Counted from the first letter of the stretch, positions 33,943 through 43,224 are shown. The stretch: DNA of 43,224 bases from JAKJGA01 sp029554345 (GCA_035395685.1 DAOPBR010000023.1:1-43224); one strand, 5' to 3'. Notes: a model not told the origin generated them from the letters alone. A program made the numbers and translations.

Positions 33943-34620
33943 GCCCTCTCCCAGAATGAAGCTCAAATCGGCAAAGCCGATGAAGAAAAACCATTCCCGG
34001 GAGAGGGCTTTCTATCAATATTTTACTGATTCAGCATGTATTAAATAATACCAACAACACCTGAATCGTCCGACGCAGTCGGACACCGAATAAGCGCAGA
34101 CTTTCGCAGTTATTACGAAGTAATACGCGAAAGTTCTGTCGCGACAAAAAGCCGGGTAGGGATTTCAAAAGGGACAGGGCTGGCGACTGAAGCCCTGTCC
34201 CTTTTGATCTTATCGTATGAGACCATGCGAAAACCGGGTAAAGGGCATGGAATGCCCTTTAATGTACGTCCGACTCTCGGAAGAATTTATTGTTGAAATC
34301 AGTTAATTAATTCTTATTCTCAGCGAACTTCCTATTCGCTTCGAATGAGATTTTGAATTGATTTAACGCACCAACCTATGAGGTAACGCTTACATTTTCC
34401 CGCTATGGACTTCGTCCATCTCGCGGGCAGTCGGAACGAGTCCGACAAACGAGACGCTTCAATATGCGACACGACGTCGCAACGAAAGCGTCTCATCAGT
34501 TTCCGCTTCCTTGCGGAAACGGCATGACACCATGCAAACGACGAATACATAAGGCGGAGCCTTATGACAAAAAAAAACCGCGTTACAAACGCGGGCCGAT
34601 CTTTAAGCCGAAGGCTTAAA
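33943..34620. repeat. Micro-hairpin island, right copy
   Basis: About 680 bp without a supported gene, packed with short perfect inverted repeats. Examples: GCCCTCTCCC/GGGAGAGGGC (33943-33952/33999-34008); ATCGGC-AAA-GCCGAT (33967-33981); GTCCGAC-GCA-GTCGGAC (34068-34084); TATTAC-GAA-GTAATA (34111-34125) inside ACTTTCGC/GCGAAAGT; a 15-bp stem AAAAGGGACAGGGCT (34167-34181/34191-34205); AAAGGGCAT-GGA-ATGCCCTTT (34240-34260); ATGGAC-TTC-GTCCAT (34405-34419); TGCGAC/GTCGCA (34465-34481) inside GAGACGCTT/AAGCGTCTC; GTTTCCGC/GCGGAAAC (34499-34520); CATAAGGC-GGA-GCCTTATG (34548-34566); TTTAAGCC-GAA-GGCTTAAA (34602-34620). Three-base loops dominate. Confidence 0.8.
34570..34594 (-). terminator. Intrinsic terminator of gltBD
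   Basis: On the minus strand CCGCGTT-TGT-AACGCGG is followed by nine T. It lies 30 nt after the gltD stop, after a TTTAAGCC/GGCTTAAA hairpin. Confidence 0.9.
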
Positions 34621-34623
34621 AAA

Positions 34624-36042
34624 TTATTTAGAAAGAAACTCATTTATAGCATTCGCGGCACCGCGTCCTTCGCTGATAGCGTAAACAACAAGAGAAGCTC
34701 CCCTGTTCGCGTCGCCTGCGGCAAATACTTTATCAACGCTTGTTTTAAAATCAGCGCCGGTATCGATATTTCCGCGGGCATCAAGCTTGAGTCCGAGTTC
34801 GTTGACAAAATCCTTCTGCACTACATGAACAAATCCCATTGCAAGAAGAACAAGATCAGCTTCGATCTCGAATTCACTGCCCGGAACTTCCTTCATATTA
34901 AATCTTCCGTTTTCATTTACCCACTCTACTTTGCACGCGAGAACATTCTTTACTTTTCCGTTTTCGCCGATAAATTTCTTAGAGCTGATGCACCAGAGTC
35001 TTTCACAACCTTCTTCATGAGAGCTTGAAGTCTTGTGAAGTCTAGGCCATAGAGGCCACGGTTCGGAATCAGTTCTTGTCTTTGACGGCATCGGAAGAAG
35101 CTCGATCTGAGTGACTTTTCTCGCGCCTTGACGGTTAGCTGTTCCGACACAGTCAGAACCCGTATCACCGCCGCCGATTACGAGAACATTTTTATCAAGA
35201 GCGGCTATTAAAGAATCCTGACACACCTTATCTCCCGCGCAGGTTTTATTCTGCTGAGTGAGATAATCAAGTGCCTGATGAATTCCTGAAAGCTCTCTTC
35301 CTTCGATTGGAAGATCTCTCGCTTCGCGCGCACCGATTGTTATACAAACGGCGTCATATTCTTTCATGATGTCGTTGATCTTCACATCGCGTCCGACATA
35401 CGAATTCGTTTTAAAAGTAACACCTTCTTCTTTCATGATGTCGAGACGGCGGTCGATAAAACTTTTTTCGAGTTTAAAATCAGGAATACCGTATCTCAAA
35501 TATCCGCCCACTCTGTCAGTGCCTTCAAACAATGTAACCAAGTGACCGGCTTTATTCAGCTGATCAGCAGCAGCAAGTCCCGCAGGACCACCGCCGATAA
35601 CGGCAACTTTCTTGCCGCTTCTTTTTTTAGGCGGATTAGCTTTAACGAGACCAAGCTCAAAAGCCTTTTCAATTACGGCAAGCTCGTTCTGTCTGATGGT
35701 GACGGCTTCGTCATTCAGCGCAAGAACGCATGAAGCTTCGCAAAGAGCCGGGCATACACGCCCAGTAAACTCAGGAAAATTATTTGTCTCCTGAAGCATT
35801 TCCCATGCTTCTTTCCATTCGCCTTTAAATATTTTATCCTGCCATTCAGGCATGATGTTTGAAACCGGGCATGCCCAGTGGCAGAACGGAACTCCGCAAT
35901 CCATACATCTTGATGCCTGAAGTTTTCTTTCGTCTTCCGAAAGCTGAAGCTCTACTTCACTGTAGTCATTTATTCTCTGTTCAACCGGTCTGTAACCGGC
36001 AACCTTTCTGTTTGTTTTGAGAAAGCCTGTAGGATCACCCAT
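34624..36042 (-). CDS. gltD: Glutamate synthase small subunit
   Basis: A 472-aa NADPH-dependent flavoprotein subunit that passes electrons to GltB. The N-terminus has the Fe-S ligand region CMDCGVPFCHWACPVSNIMPEW and a second set CPALCEASCVLAL; FAD binding is VAVIGGGPAGLAAADQL; NADPH binding is VLVIGGGDTGSDCVG; the end has FAAGDANRGASLVVYAISEGRGAA. Complete. The start codon overlaps the gltB stop by one base (TAATG), so translation is coupled. Confidence 0.96.
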   Translation of the reverse strand: MGDPTGFLKTNRKVAGYRPVEQRINDYSEVELQLSEDERKLQASRCMDCGVPFCHWACPVSNIMPEWQDKIFKGEWKEAWEMLQETNNFPEFTGRVCPALCEASCVLALNDEAVTIRQNELAVIEKAFELGLVKANPPKKRSGKKVAVIGGGPAGLAAADQLNKAGHLVTLFEGTDRVGGYLRYGIPDFKLEKSFIDRRLDIMKEEGVTFKTNSYVGRDVKINDIMKEYDAVCITIGAREARDLPIEGRELSGIHQALDYLTQQNKTCAGDKVCQDSLIAALDKNVLVIGGGDTGSDCVGTANRQGARKVTQIELLPMPSKTRTDSEPWPLWPRLHKTSSSHEEGCERLWCISSKKFIGENGKVKNVLACKVEWVNENGRFNMKEVPGSEFEIEADLVLLAMGFVHVVQKDFVNELGLKLDARGNIDTGADFKTSVDKVFAAGDANRGASLVVYAISEGRGAANAINEFLSK

Positions 36043-39000
36043 TATGCTCTACCTCCGATCTCTTCTTCCTCGATTATTCCTTTAAGCTTGTTGTCGAGTT
36101 CTTTCATTTTCATTTCTGCAAGTGCGCGTTTGTATTCGACCGGCATAACTTTTATAAATTTAGCCTGACTTGAAGTCCAATCCGCAAGAATAGCTTTTGC
36201 GTAAGACGAATCAGTATTATCAACATGATTCTGAATCATCGCCTTAACACGGCTGATGTCTTCATCATTGTCCAGTTTCGAAAGTTCAACCATTCCCTTG
36301 TTGCAGAAAAATTCAAAATTTCCATCGACATCATAAACGTACGCTATACCGCCGCTCATTCCCGCACCGAAATTTCTTCCGACTTTTCCGAGAACCGTGA
36401 TATAACCGCCCGTCATGTATTCCGCGCAGTGATCTCCTGTCCCTTCGACAACTGCAGTCACACCGCTGTTTCTAACACAGAAACGTTCACCCGCAACTCC
36501 TCTGATATAAACTTCACCCGAAGTCGCTCCGTAAAGAACTGTGTTTCCGATTATGATGTTTTCTTCCGGCTTGAAAGTTGAACCCTTTGGAGGCACTACA
36601 ACTATCTTTCCGCCGGAAAGTCCCTTGCCGAGATAATCGTTCGCGTCGCCGTGAAGCCTGAAAGTCACACCTTTCGCAAGGAATGCTCCGAAACTCTGGC
36701 CTGCACTTCCCGAAAAATCAACGGCAATAGTTTCATTACCGAGACCTTCGTCTCCGTAGCGTTTTGATATTTCGTATGAAAGCATGGCTCCGGCAGTTCT
36801 GTCCGTGTTTTTGACAGGAAGACTGAACGAAACTTTTTCTTTTTTCTCAATTGCGTTTTTAGATTTTTCAATCAACGTTCTGTCAAGAATCGCGTCTATC
36901 TTGTGAATCTGATCCTGAACACAATAAGTCGCGTATTTATCCGCTTCTTTCGGTCTGTGAAGAAGAAGTGTCGGATCAGCGGTTTTCGCCTTCCAATGAG
37001 CATTCGGTTTAACTTCAAGAAGATCTGTTCTTCCGATAAGATCATCGAATTTTTTAATTCCGAGAGAAGCCATCACTTCTCGTACTTCTTCCGCGAGAAA
37101 TCTGAAATAATTTATAAGATGCTCTGGCTTGCCCGCGAATCTTTTTCTCAATTTAGGGTCCTGGGTTGCGATTCCGACAGGGCATGTATTAAGATGACAT
37201 TTTCTCATCATTATACATCCCATAACAATCAATGTAGTCGTACCGAAACCGAATTCTTCAGCTCCGAGAAGACCGCCGATTACGATATCGCGTCCTGTTC
37301 TCAGCTGACCGTCAGTCTGCAGTTTAACTCTTCCGCGCAGATCGTTGAGAACAAGAGTCTGATGTGTTTCGGCAAGACCTATTTCCCAAGGCATACCCGC
37401 GTGTTTGATTGAACTCTGAGGACTCGCGCCTGTTCCGCCGTCGTATCCGCTTATTAAAATATTATCAGCATGCGCCTTAGAAACACCCGCAGCAATTGTA
37501 CCGACTCCGGATTCAGAAACCAGCTTAACGCTGATTCGAGCGTTCGGATTTGCATTCTTCAAATCAAAAATCAGCTGAGCAAGATCTTCGATAGAATAAA
37601 TATCGTGATGAGGCGGAGGCGATATGAGAGTTACACCCGGTGTTGAATTTCTTGTCTTCGCGATAATAGCGTCGACCTTGTGGCCCGGAAGCTGTCCGCC
37701 CTCGCCCGGTTTAGCTCCCTGAGCGATCTTGATCTGAATTTCATCCGCATTGGCAAGGTAGTTGCTTGTAACGCCGAAACGGCCTGAAGCAACCTGTTTG
37801 ATCGCGCTTCTTGCCGAAGTTCCGTCCGCGCGTGGAATAAATCTCTTAGGATCTTCTCCGCCTTCTCCGGAATTGCTTCTTCCCTTGATGGAATTCATTG
37901 CAACAGCAACAGCCTCGTGAACATTTGCACTTATAGAACCGAAACTCATCGCGCCTGTAGTGAAGCGTTTCATAATTTCTTCAATCGGCTCAACTTCTTT
38001 TATATCTATTGCATTTGTCTTTTTGAATTCGAGCATACCTCTGATAACATGAGGCTTCTGATTAAGAGCGTCAGCCTTTGCAGAGAATTCTTTGAATTTT
38101 TTATAATCATTAGATCTTGTCGCCCATTGAAGAAGATAAATAGACTCAGGATTCCATGCGTGATTTTCTCCGCCTTTTCTATAACGGTAAACGCCTTCGC
38201 TTTCCGGAAGAGCATCCGGTGACTCATAAGCTTTTGAATGAACTCTTCTTACTTCTTCGGCAAGTTCCGCAATACCAATTCCGCCGATTTTAGAAACAGT
38301 TCCGGCAAAACATCTGTCAAGAAGCTCTTTGCCTATTCCGACAGCCTCAAAAATCTGAGCTCCGCGGTAACTTCTGAGAGTCGATGTTCCCATTTTTGAA
38401 AGAATCTTGAGAATGGCTTTGTTAATAGCCTTCATAAAATTCTTTTCTGCATCCTTGTATTTATCGACACCTTTGCATTTGCCGTTCTTTACCAGTGAAT
38501 CGATTACGGCAAGAGCTCCGTAAGGATTTATTGCATCCGCGCCGTAAGCGAAAAGAAGCGCGAAATGATGAACCTCGCGCGGTTCTGCCGTTTCAAGAAC
38601 AAGTCCCGCTTTTAGACGTTTGCCGTTTTTAACAAGATGATGCTGAAGCGCGCCGATTGCTGCAAGTGAAGGAACCGGTGCTCTGTCTTTAGAAAAGTTC
38701 TTATCAGAAAGAATTAATATAGAAGAACCTGAGTCAATTGCCTTGTCGGCATCAGCGCATATTTTATCAAATGCGGCAGAGAGTGCTTTTTCGCCGCCTG
38801 CAGCATCGAAAGTTATATCAATTACAGAAGTCTTATAATCCGAATTTTTCCAGTCGGCGATTTTTTTAACATCGGAATTGGAAAACAAAGGATTAAGAAA
38901 CTTGATTCTCTTACAATGATCTTCCGTTTCTTCGATAATATTTTTATGCGAACCGATGAAACTTGTCAGAGTCATTACGAGTTCTTCTCTTATCGAATCG

Positions 39001-40580
39001 ATCGGAGGATTCGTTACCTGCGCGAAAACCTGTTTAAAATAATTAAACAGTCTCTGCGGCTTATCGGAAAAAACCGCAACAGGGGTATCAGTTCCCATTG
39101 AACTTGTAGGCTCCATACCCGTTTCGACCATGGTAGGCAAAAGAGTATCAAGATCTTCCCTGTTATATGAGAAAACTTTTTCGAGTTCAGAAAGTTTAGC
39201 ACTGTCAAACGACGGAGAAACTTCTTCTCCCTTAATTTCCGTAAGATCAGTTCTGTTCTTTGCGACCCATTCGGCATACGGCTTCTGTGTAGCAATTTTC
39301 TCCTTAACTTCGCCGTCCGGAATAATTCTTCCTTCTACGGTATCAACGAGAAGAATTTTGCCCGGCATCAACCTTCCTTTATACTCTATCTCTTCAGGAG
39401 AAAAATCTTGAACACCTACTTCTGAACCCATCACTATCATGTCATTTTTTGTTATGATATAACGTGAAGGACGCAGTCCGTTTCTATCCAGTGTTCCGCC
39501 GACAAATCTTCCGTCGCAGAATACCATTGACGCAGGTCCGTCCCACGGCTCCATGAATGTCGCATGATATTCATAAAATGATTTAAGCTTTTCATCTATA
39601 GGATTCTTTTCATTCCAGCTTTCAGGAATAAGCATCATCAGCGCGTGCGGAAGCGAACGCCCTGTCATAACAAGAAGCTCAAGCGCGTTATCAAAAGACG
39701 CCGAGTCGCTCTTGTTCGGTTCGATTACAGGAAGTATCTTTTTGATGTCGTCGCCGAACTCTTCCGAAGCAAGCATCGATTCGCGCGCGCTCATCCAGAG
39801 ACGGTTTCCTTTTACTGTATTGATTTCACCGTTATGAGCAAGCATTCTAAACGGCTGGGCGAGATCCCATGAAGGAAAAGTGTTTGTACTGAATCTTGAG
39901 TGAACCAGCGATATAGCGCTCTCGAAAGAAGACTCAGAAAGATCAGGAAAATACTGCTTAACCTGATCCGGCATGAGCATTCCCTTGTAAACAATCGTTT
40001 TAGACGAAAGACTCGGGATATAAAAATCTGCTTTATTATTTATCGAAGAATTTCTGATTGTTGATTCTGAAAGTTTTCTTATAATATAAAGTTTTCTTTC
40101 AAGACGGTTTTGATCCTGTTTCTGTGTGCCTGAAATAAATACCTGTTCAATTTTCGGTTCGCTTCTTTTAGCGATTTCACCTATACACGAATCAATAACA
40201 GGAACATCGCGCCATGCAATTATTTTCTGTCCTTCAGCCGAAACTATCTTTTCAAACTCGGCTTTCACCTTGTCACAGTCTGATTTATCGCGCGGAAGAA
40301 AAACGAGACCCGCGCCGTATTCGCCCTCAGCAGGAATATCTTTGATTTTTTCCGCAAAAAACTTATGCGGAATCTGCATCATGATACCTGCGCCGTCTCC
40401 GGTCTTATTATCAGCGCTTTCCGCGCCTCTGTGTTCCATTCGCGCAAGCACTTCGAGTCCGCGCTGTACTATGTCGTTTGACTTTCTTCCTTTAATATCG
40501 GCAACAAAACCGATACCGCAGTTGTCATGTTCATTCGCTCTGTCATAGAGTCCCTGGTTCTCAGGAAAAAGCTCTTCCAT
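36042..40580 (-). CDS. gltB: Glutamate synthase large subunit
   Basis: A 1512-aa enzyme converting glutamine and 2-oxoglutarate to two glutamates. A 20-residue propeptide precedes Cys21 (HDNCGIGF), the amidotransferase nucleophile; then the GATase II domain (to about 430), central domain, FMN-binding synthase domain (GEGGEDPKRF, GQLPGHKVD, ISPPPHHDIYSIEDL, SGYDGGTGASP), a 3Fe-4S site near residues 1120-1135 (CIMMRKCHLNTCPVG) and the GXGXG beta-helix (GGKIVVVPP ... GMSGGIAYVYD). AGGAGA precedes the ATG at 40580. Operon with gltD. Confidence 0.97.
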   Translation of the reverse strand: MEELFPENQGLYDRANEHDNCGIGFVADIKGRKSNDIVQRGLEVLARMEHRGAESADNKTGDGAGIMMQIPHKFFAEKIKDIPAEGEYGAGLVFLPRDKSDCDKVKAEFEKIVSAEGQKIIAWRDVPVIDSCIGEIAKRSEPKIEQVFISGTQKQDQNRLERKLYIIRKLSESTIRNSSINNKADFYIPSLSSKTIVYKGMLMPDQVKQYFPDLSESSFESAISLVHSRFSTNTFPSWDLAQPFRMLAHNGEINTVKGNRLWMSARESMLASEEFGDDIKKILPVIEPNKSDSASFDNALELLVMTGRSLPHALMMLIPESWNEKNPIDEKLKSFYEYHATFMEPWDGPASMVFCDGRFVGGTLDRNGLRPSRYIITKNDMIVMGSEVGVQDFSPEEIEYKGRLMPGKILLVDTVEGRIIPDGEVKEKIATQKPYAEWVAKNRTDLTEIKGEEVSPSFDSAKLSELEKVFSYNREDLDTLLPTMVETGMEPTSSMGTDTPVAVFSDKPQRLFNYFKQVFAQVTNPPIDSIREELVMTLTSFIGSHKNIIEETEDHCKRIKFLNPLFSNSDVKKIADWKNSDYKTSVIDITFDAAGGEKALSAAFDKICADADKAIDSGSSILILSDKNFSKDRAPVPSLAAIGALQHHLVKNGKRLKAGLVLETAEPREVHHFALLFAYGADAINPYGALAVIDSLVKNGKCKGVDKYKDAEKNFMKAINKAILKILSKMGTSTLRSYRGAQIFEAVGIGKELLDRCFAGTVSKIGGIGIAELAEEVRRVHSKAYESPDALPESEGVYRYRKGGENHAWNPESIYLLQWATRSNDYKKFKEFSAKADALNQKPHVIRGMLEFKKTNAIDIKEVEPIEEIMKRFTTGAMSFGSISANVHEAVAVAMNSIKGRSNSGEGGEDPKRFIPRADGTSARSAIKQVASGRFGVTSNYLANADEIQIKIAQGAKPGEGGQLPGHKVDAIIAKTRNSTPGVTLISPPPHHDIYSIEDLAQLIFDLKNANPNARISVKLVSESGVGTIAAGVSKAHADNILISGYDGGTGASPQSSIKHAGMPWEIGLAETHQTLVLNDLRGRVKLQTDGQLRTGRDIVIGGLLGAEEFGFGTTTLIVMGCIMMRKCHLNTCPVGIATQDPKLRKRFAGKPEHLINYFRFLAEEVREVMASLGIKKFDDLIGRTDLLEVKPNAHWKAKTADPTLLLHRPKEADKYATYCVQDQIHKIDAILDRTLIEKSKNAIEKKEKVSFSLPVKNTDRTAGAMLSYEISKRYGDEGLGNETIAVDFSGSAGQSFGAFLAKGVTFRLHGDANDYLGKGLSGGKIVVVPPKGSTFKPEENIIIGNTVLYGATSGEVYIRGVAGERFCVRNSGVTAVVEGTGDHCAEYMTGGYITVLGKVGRNFGAGMSGGIAYVYDVDGNFEFFCNKGMVELSKLDNDEDISRVKAMIQNHVDNTDSSYAKAILADWTSSQAKFIKVMPVEYKRALAEMKMKELDNKLKGIIEEEEIGGRA

Positions 40581-40735
40581 CTATTTCTCCTAAAAAAAAA
40601 TTGCAGATGTAGTCAAAAAGCCGTTTTTAAGGACATTTTAACCAAGAAAACAAATCAAACTGCCCTCGGCAAACGAAAAGACCGGCTCAAATGTTTCATA
40701 TATGTTAAATTACCGTAATACAAGGAATCGTTAAT

Positions 40736-41533
40736 TTAAAGAAAAATATGCTTCAAAACCGCTGTTTTGAAGATCCTTCCGATTACCGGAGAAAAGACCG
40801 CGCCTCTTACTACAAGATACTCGCCTGCCGGAATAACTGAAATACCCGAGAAACTACGGTTATCCGCGCAAATTAATAGCTCGTTTTTTTTGATTTCATA
40901 GACATCATCTCTCTGTTTTAAAAGCGGATCATGCGAAGAAATATATACAGGATATAGAATATTCGTATTTTTTTCATAATACACATCGGCGATATTCTCA
41001 GAAGTATCATATTCAAGAAGATCAAGCTCACGCTCAAACAAATATAGCCTTCCGCCGAAAAAGCGCACCTTTGACGGAGAACCCGCAACAACCCGCTTAA
41101 TTCCCTTATGATATACAAGGTCTCCAAGCGAAGCCTTCTTTTTTTCGAGAAGAACTATATCCCCTTTGCCGAAAAGAGGATGAGCCGAAGAATCAGCTAT
41201 ATAGCTAAAATCATATTTTGAAAATATAACGCCTGCCGCAGTAAGCGTTAAGAGAAAAGACAAAATAGAAGGTGCTATAATCTTCAAATAATGCGCTCTG
41301 CGCTCTTTCGTAAAACAAACAAGAGACACAAGCGAAATGATAATATAAACTAAAACGAAACCCGACAAAGAGATAAAGAGTGCGGCATTTTCAGGCAATG
41401 GAAGAAAAACATGAAGCATTAAAAGAAAAGGCAGAACAAAGGCTGAAAAATACGCCTTAAATATTCTGCCCGAATAAGCCGTACCCGATGCCGGAAAAAG
41501 AAACGCGGCGAACACAGCAAAAACTATATTCAT
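40736..41533 (-). CDS. S26 signal-peptidase-like membrane protein
   Basis: About 265 aa. Three or four N-terminal membrane helices (to about residue 105) precede an exported domain resembling signal peptidase I: a possible Ser in DSSAHPLFGKGDIVLL (Ser116 from this start; family S-x-x-P-x-L-x-x-GD), Lys146 in GIKRVVAGSPSKV, and the C-terminal ELLICADNRSFSGISVIPAGEYLVVRG, like the GDNRxxSxDSRxxG box. Differences (CADN for GDN, no DSR) suggest a specialised or inactive member. The ATG at 41533 follows GGAG; an ATG at 41563 directly after the thrC stop is the alternative. Operon with thrC and hom. Confidence 0.65.
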   Translation of the reverse strand: MNIVFAVFAAFLFPASGTAYSGRIFKAYFSAFVLPFLLMLHVFLPLPENAALFISLSGFVLVYIIISLVSLVCFTKERRAHYLKIIAPSILSFLLTLTAAGVIFSKYDFSYIADSSAHPLFGKGDIVLLEKKKASLGDLVYHKGIKRVVAGSPSKVRFFGGRLYLFERELDLLEYDTSENIADVYYEKNTNILYPVYISSHDPLLKQRDDVYEIKKNELLICADNRSFSGISVIPAGEYLVVRGAVFSPVIGRIFKTAVLKHIFL

Positions 41534-41563
41534 CGCGCTTTTTTCTCCACGCCGGAAATACAT

Positions 41564-42898
41564 TTATTTTGACGTCCGTGCAGCGAATTCCTTTTCAAGA
41601 GCTTCAGTCACTTTAGCAACATCCGCCGCGAGACGGAGAGGTTTATTCGCGTGCTTCGACTCGATGCCCTTCAAAGAAGACTCATGATAGCCGACTTTAA
41701 ATTCAGAGAATTTTAGTCCATGCGCCGTTGAAACAACAACAGTACGCGAATCCTTTTTGATTTCGCCTTTATCAACAAGCTTGATGAGTGCTGCAAGCGC
41801 AACTGCGGTATGCGGACATGTGTACATTCCTGTTTTATCAGCAACAGCAGCCGCGTCGGCGAGTTCATCTTCGCTAGCATCTTCAACTATTCCATTGAAA
41901 TCTTTGAGTCCCTTGATCGCCTTCTTAACAGAAACCGGATCCCCGATCTGTATCGCCGACGCCAGAGTCTTTTCAGCCTTAACCGGCTCAAACGATTCGT
42001 AGTTTTTGAGATACGATCTATAGAGCGGATTCGCGTTTCTCGCCTGAGCAAGAATTATGCGCGGCTTCTTCGTAATGATGCCGAGATCAAGCATTAGAGA
42101 AAAACCTTTTGCAAGAGCCGAAACATTTCCGAGATTTCCGCCCGGAATAATTATATTATCAGGAACTTCCCAGCCGAACTGCTGAACGATTTCAGGTGCA
42201 ATAGTTTTCTGACCTTCGATTCTAAGCGAGTTCATCGAATTGGCGAGATATATCTCGTTATTCTTTGTAACTTCCTGAACGATTTTCATACAGCCGTCAA
42301 AGTCTGTGTCGATTGAAAGAACAATCGAATTATTTGAAATAGGCTGAACAAGCTGTGCAGTTGTAATCTTGTCTGCAGGAAGAAACACAATAGACGGAAT
42401 GCCTGCATACGCACAATATGCCGAAAGAGCCGCCGAAGTATCGCCTGTTGAAGCGCATGCCACAGCTTTAATTTTCTTTCCGCGCGCGATCATGTCATTG
42501 ACCTGCGAAACAAGAACCGTCATTCCGAGATCCTTGAAAGAACCGGTGTGAGTGTTTCCGCACATCTTTACCCAGAGATCGTTCATGCCGAGAAATCCGC
42601 CGAATCTCTTCGCCCAGAAAAGATTGCTGTTTCCTTCGTACATAGAAACGATATTTTCGTCATCGATGTCGGGATTAATCCACTCCTTATAGCGCCATAC
42701 ACCCGAGCCGAACGGCCATTTGGTAGTTCCCATTCTCGAAGAAAAAGTTTCCTTCCACTCCGACGCTGATTTCTTTTTAAGATAATCAGCGTCATGATGA
42801 ACCTCGAGAAGAGATCCGCACTTAGGGCACTTGTATATAATATCAGTTAAAGAAAATTTACCTTCGCATCCGTCGATACATCTAAAATATGCATTCAT
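41564..42898 (-). CDS. thrC: Threonine synthase
   Basis: A 444-aa PLP enzyme converting O-phosphohomoserine to threonine. An N-terminal zinc-ribbon-like set (C7, C11, C24, C27), the PLP lysine in THTGSFKDLGM (Lys122), CASTGDTSAALSAY and IIPGGNLGNVSALAKG are all intact. The C-terminus has TCPHTAVALAALIKL. It overlaps the hom stop codon by one base (TGATG), so it is translationally coupled to homoserine dehydrogenase. Confidence 0.95.
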   Translation of the reverse strand: MNAYFRCIDGCEGKFSLTDIIYKCPKCGSLLEVHHDADYLKKKSASEWKETFSSRMGTTKWPFGSGVWRYKEWINPDIDDENIVSMYEGNSNLFWAKRFGGFLGMNDLWVKMCGNTHTGSFKDLGMTVLVSQVNDMIARGKKIKAVACASTGDTSAALSAYCAYAGIPSIVFLPADKITTAQLVQPISNNSIVLSIDTDFDGCMKIVQEVTKNNEIYLANSMNSLRIEGQKTIAPEIVQQFGWEVPDNIIIPGGNLGNVSALAKGFSLMLDLGIITKKPRIILAQARNANPLYRSYLKNYESFEPVKAEKTLASAIQIGDPVSVKKAIKGLKDFNGIVEDASEDELADAAAVADKTGMYTCPHTAVALAALIKLVDKGEIKKDSRTVVVSTAHGLKFSEFKVGYHESSLKGIESKHANKPLRLAADVAKVTEALEKEFAARTSK

Positions 42899-43224
42899 CA
42901 GTCTTCCACCCTTATTACAACTACTTCTTCTTTTATAAAACTGAACTCATTTATGAGCTCAAGCGATTTCTTCATCGAAGCCTCGCTCGCACTGTGCGTC
43001 ATTATTATGAGAGGCACAGTATTATCAGTGCTGTCTTTTTCTTTCTGAACCACAGACGCGATGGAAATATTGTTTTTAGCGAATACTCCCGCGACTTTTT
43101 CAAGCACGCCTGAAGAATCCTCAGTGCGCATTCTGAAATAAAAACGCGAGCATCTTTCTCCCGATGGAAGAAGCTCCGCCTTTCCGTCAAGATGAAGAGC
43201 GCTGTCTTCAACAAGAGTGTTCTG
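42898..43224 (-). CDS. hom: Homoserine dehydrogenase, C-terminal part
   Basis: The frame runs off the window edge (43224), so only the last 108 residues are visible. They form the regulatory ACT domain: SRFYFRMRTEDSSGVLEKVAGVFAKNNISIASVVQKEKD and NTVPLIIMTHSASEASMKKSLELI, matching the C-terminus of bacterial homoserine dehydrogenase, which reduces aspartate semialdehyde and is inhibited by threonine through this domain. The downstream thrC supports the assignment. Confidence 0.85.
   Translation of the reverse strand, partial: QNTLVEDSALHLDGKAELLPSGERCSRFYFRMRTEDSSGVLEKVAGVFAKNNISIASVVQKEKDSTDNTVPLIIMTHSASEASMKKSLELINEFSFIKEEVVVIRVED

Noticed and set aside
33752..34018. 88-aa minus-strand ORF
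   Set aside because: It covers hairpin sequences and an attC-like arm, has an abnormal composition and no Shine-Dalgarno.
34332..34643. 103-aa minus-strand ORF in the hairpin island
   Set aside because: It is translated from inverted repeats and the gltBD terminator; not protein-like.
34564..35028. 154-aa plus-strand ORF antisense to gltD
   Set aside because: Antisense shadow of a well-supported gene with no start signal; the same applies to the many ORFs opposite gltB.

Overview
The window reads as chromosomal DNA of a moderately AT-rich diderm bacterium. Diderm character is suggested by several lipoprotein signal peptides (338, 4104, 15202, 24777), MurJ, an LPP20-like lipoprotein and an LruC-type envelope protein. 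An XPB-type helicase and a long GAPDH (354 aa, with an insertion after the NAD-binding motif) both occur in spirochaetes. I lean towards Spirochaetota or a related lineage, as inference only. No rRNA, tRNA, phage, IS element or canonical CRISPR array was seen.

Layout. 1-230: an island of short perfect hairpins. 338-5011: envelope and signalling genes (an LruC lipoprotein interrupted by an amber codon, a PrsW protease fused to a cNMP-binding domain, an LPP20-like lipoprotein, an Hpt protein). 5008-14992: housekeeping genes (B12/radical-SAM protein, XPB helicase, glycosyltransferase, DHH phosphoesterase, YjbQ, MazG, aminotransferase, a solitary trpB, a GNAT enzyme). 15202-19823: a lipoprotein, gap, apt, murJ and an aromatic-rich membrane protein. 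19916-25313: hybrid histidine kinase with a small membrane partner, HAD hydrolase, recN, lipoprotein. 25433-29342: AraC regulator plus DUF6506 protein, acyltransferase, HEAT protein, a tiny lipopeptide, and a PIN/RHH toxin-antitoxin pair.

29376-34623 is the accessory region. It holds toxin-gene remnants, a 21-bp tandem repeat array, an unknown 156-aa protein, and an AT-rich run of four minus-strand genes: a 3-TM membrane protein, a TIR-domain protein, an HNH-like zinc protein and a TM/coiled-coil protein. The gaps between them carry imperfect inverted repeats ending in GTTAGGT, GTTGCGT and GTTATGC, like integron attC sites. The TIR plus membrane-protein pair is the best candidate here for an undescribed immune or abortive-infection module. 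The cassettes are bounded by a second micro-hairpin island (33943-34620) that shares sequence with the left edge of the window.

34624-43224 returns to core metabolism on the minus strand: hom (partial), thrC and a signal-peptidase-like membrane protein as a threonine operon, then gltB-gltD for ammonia assimilation, ended by a clear intrinsic terminator.
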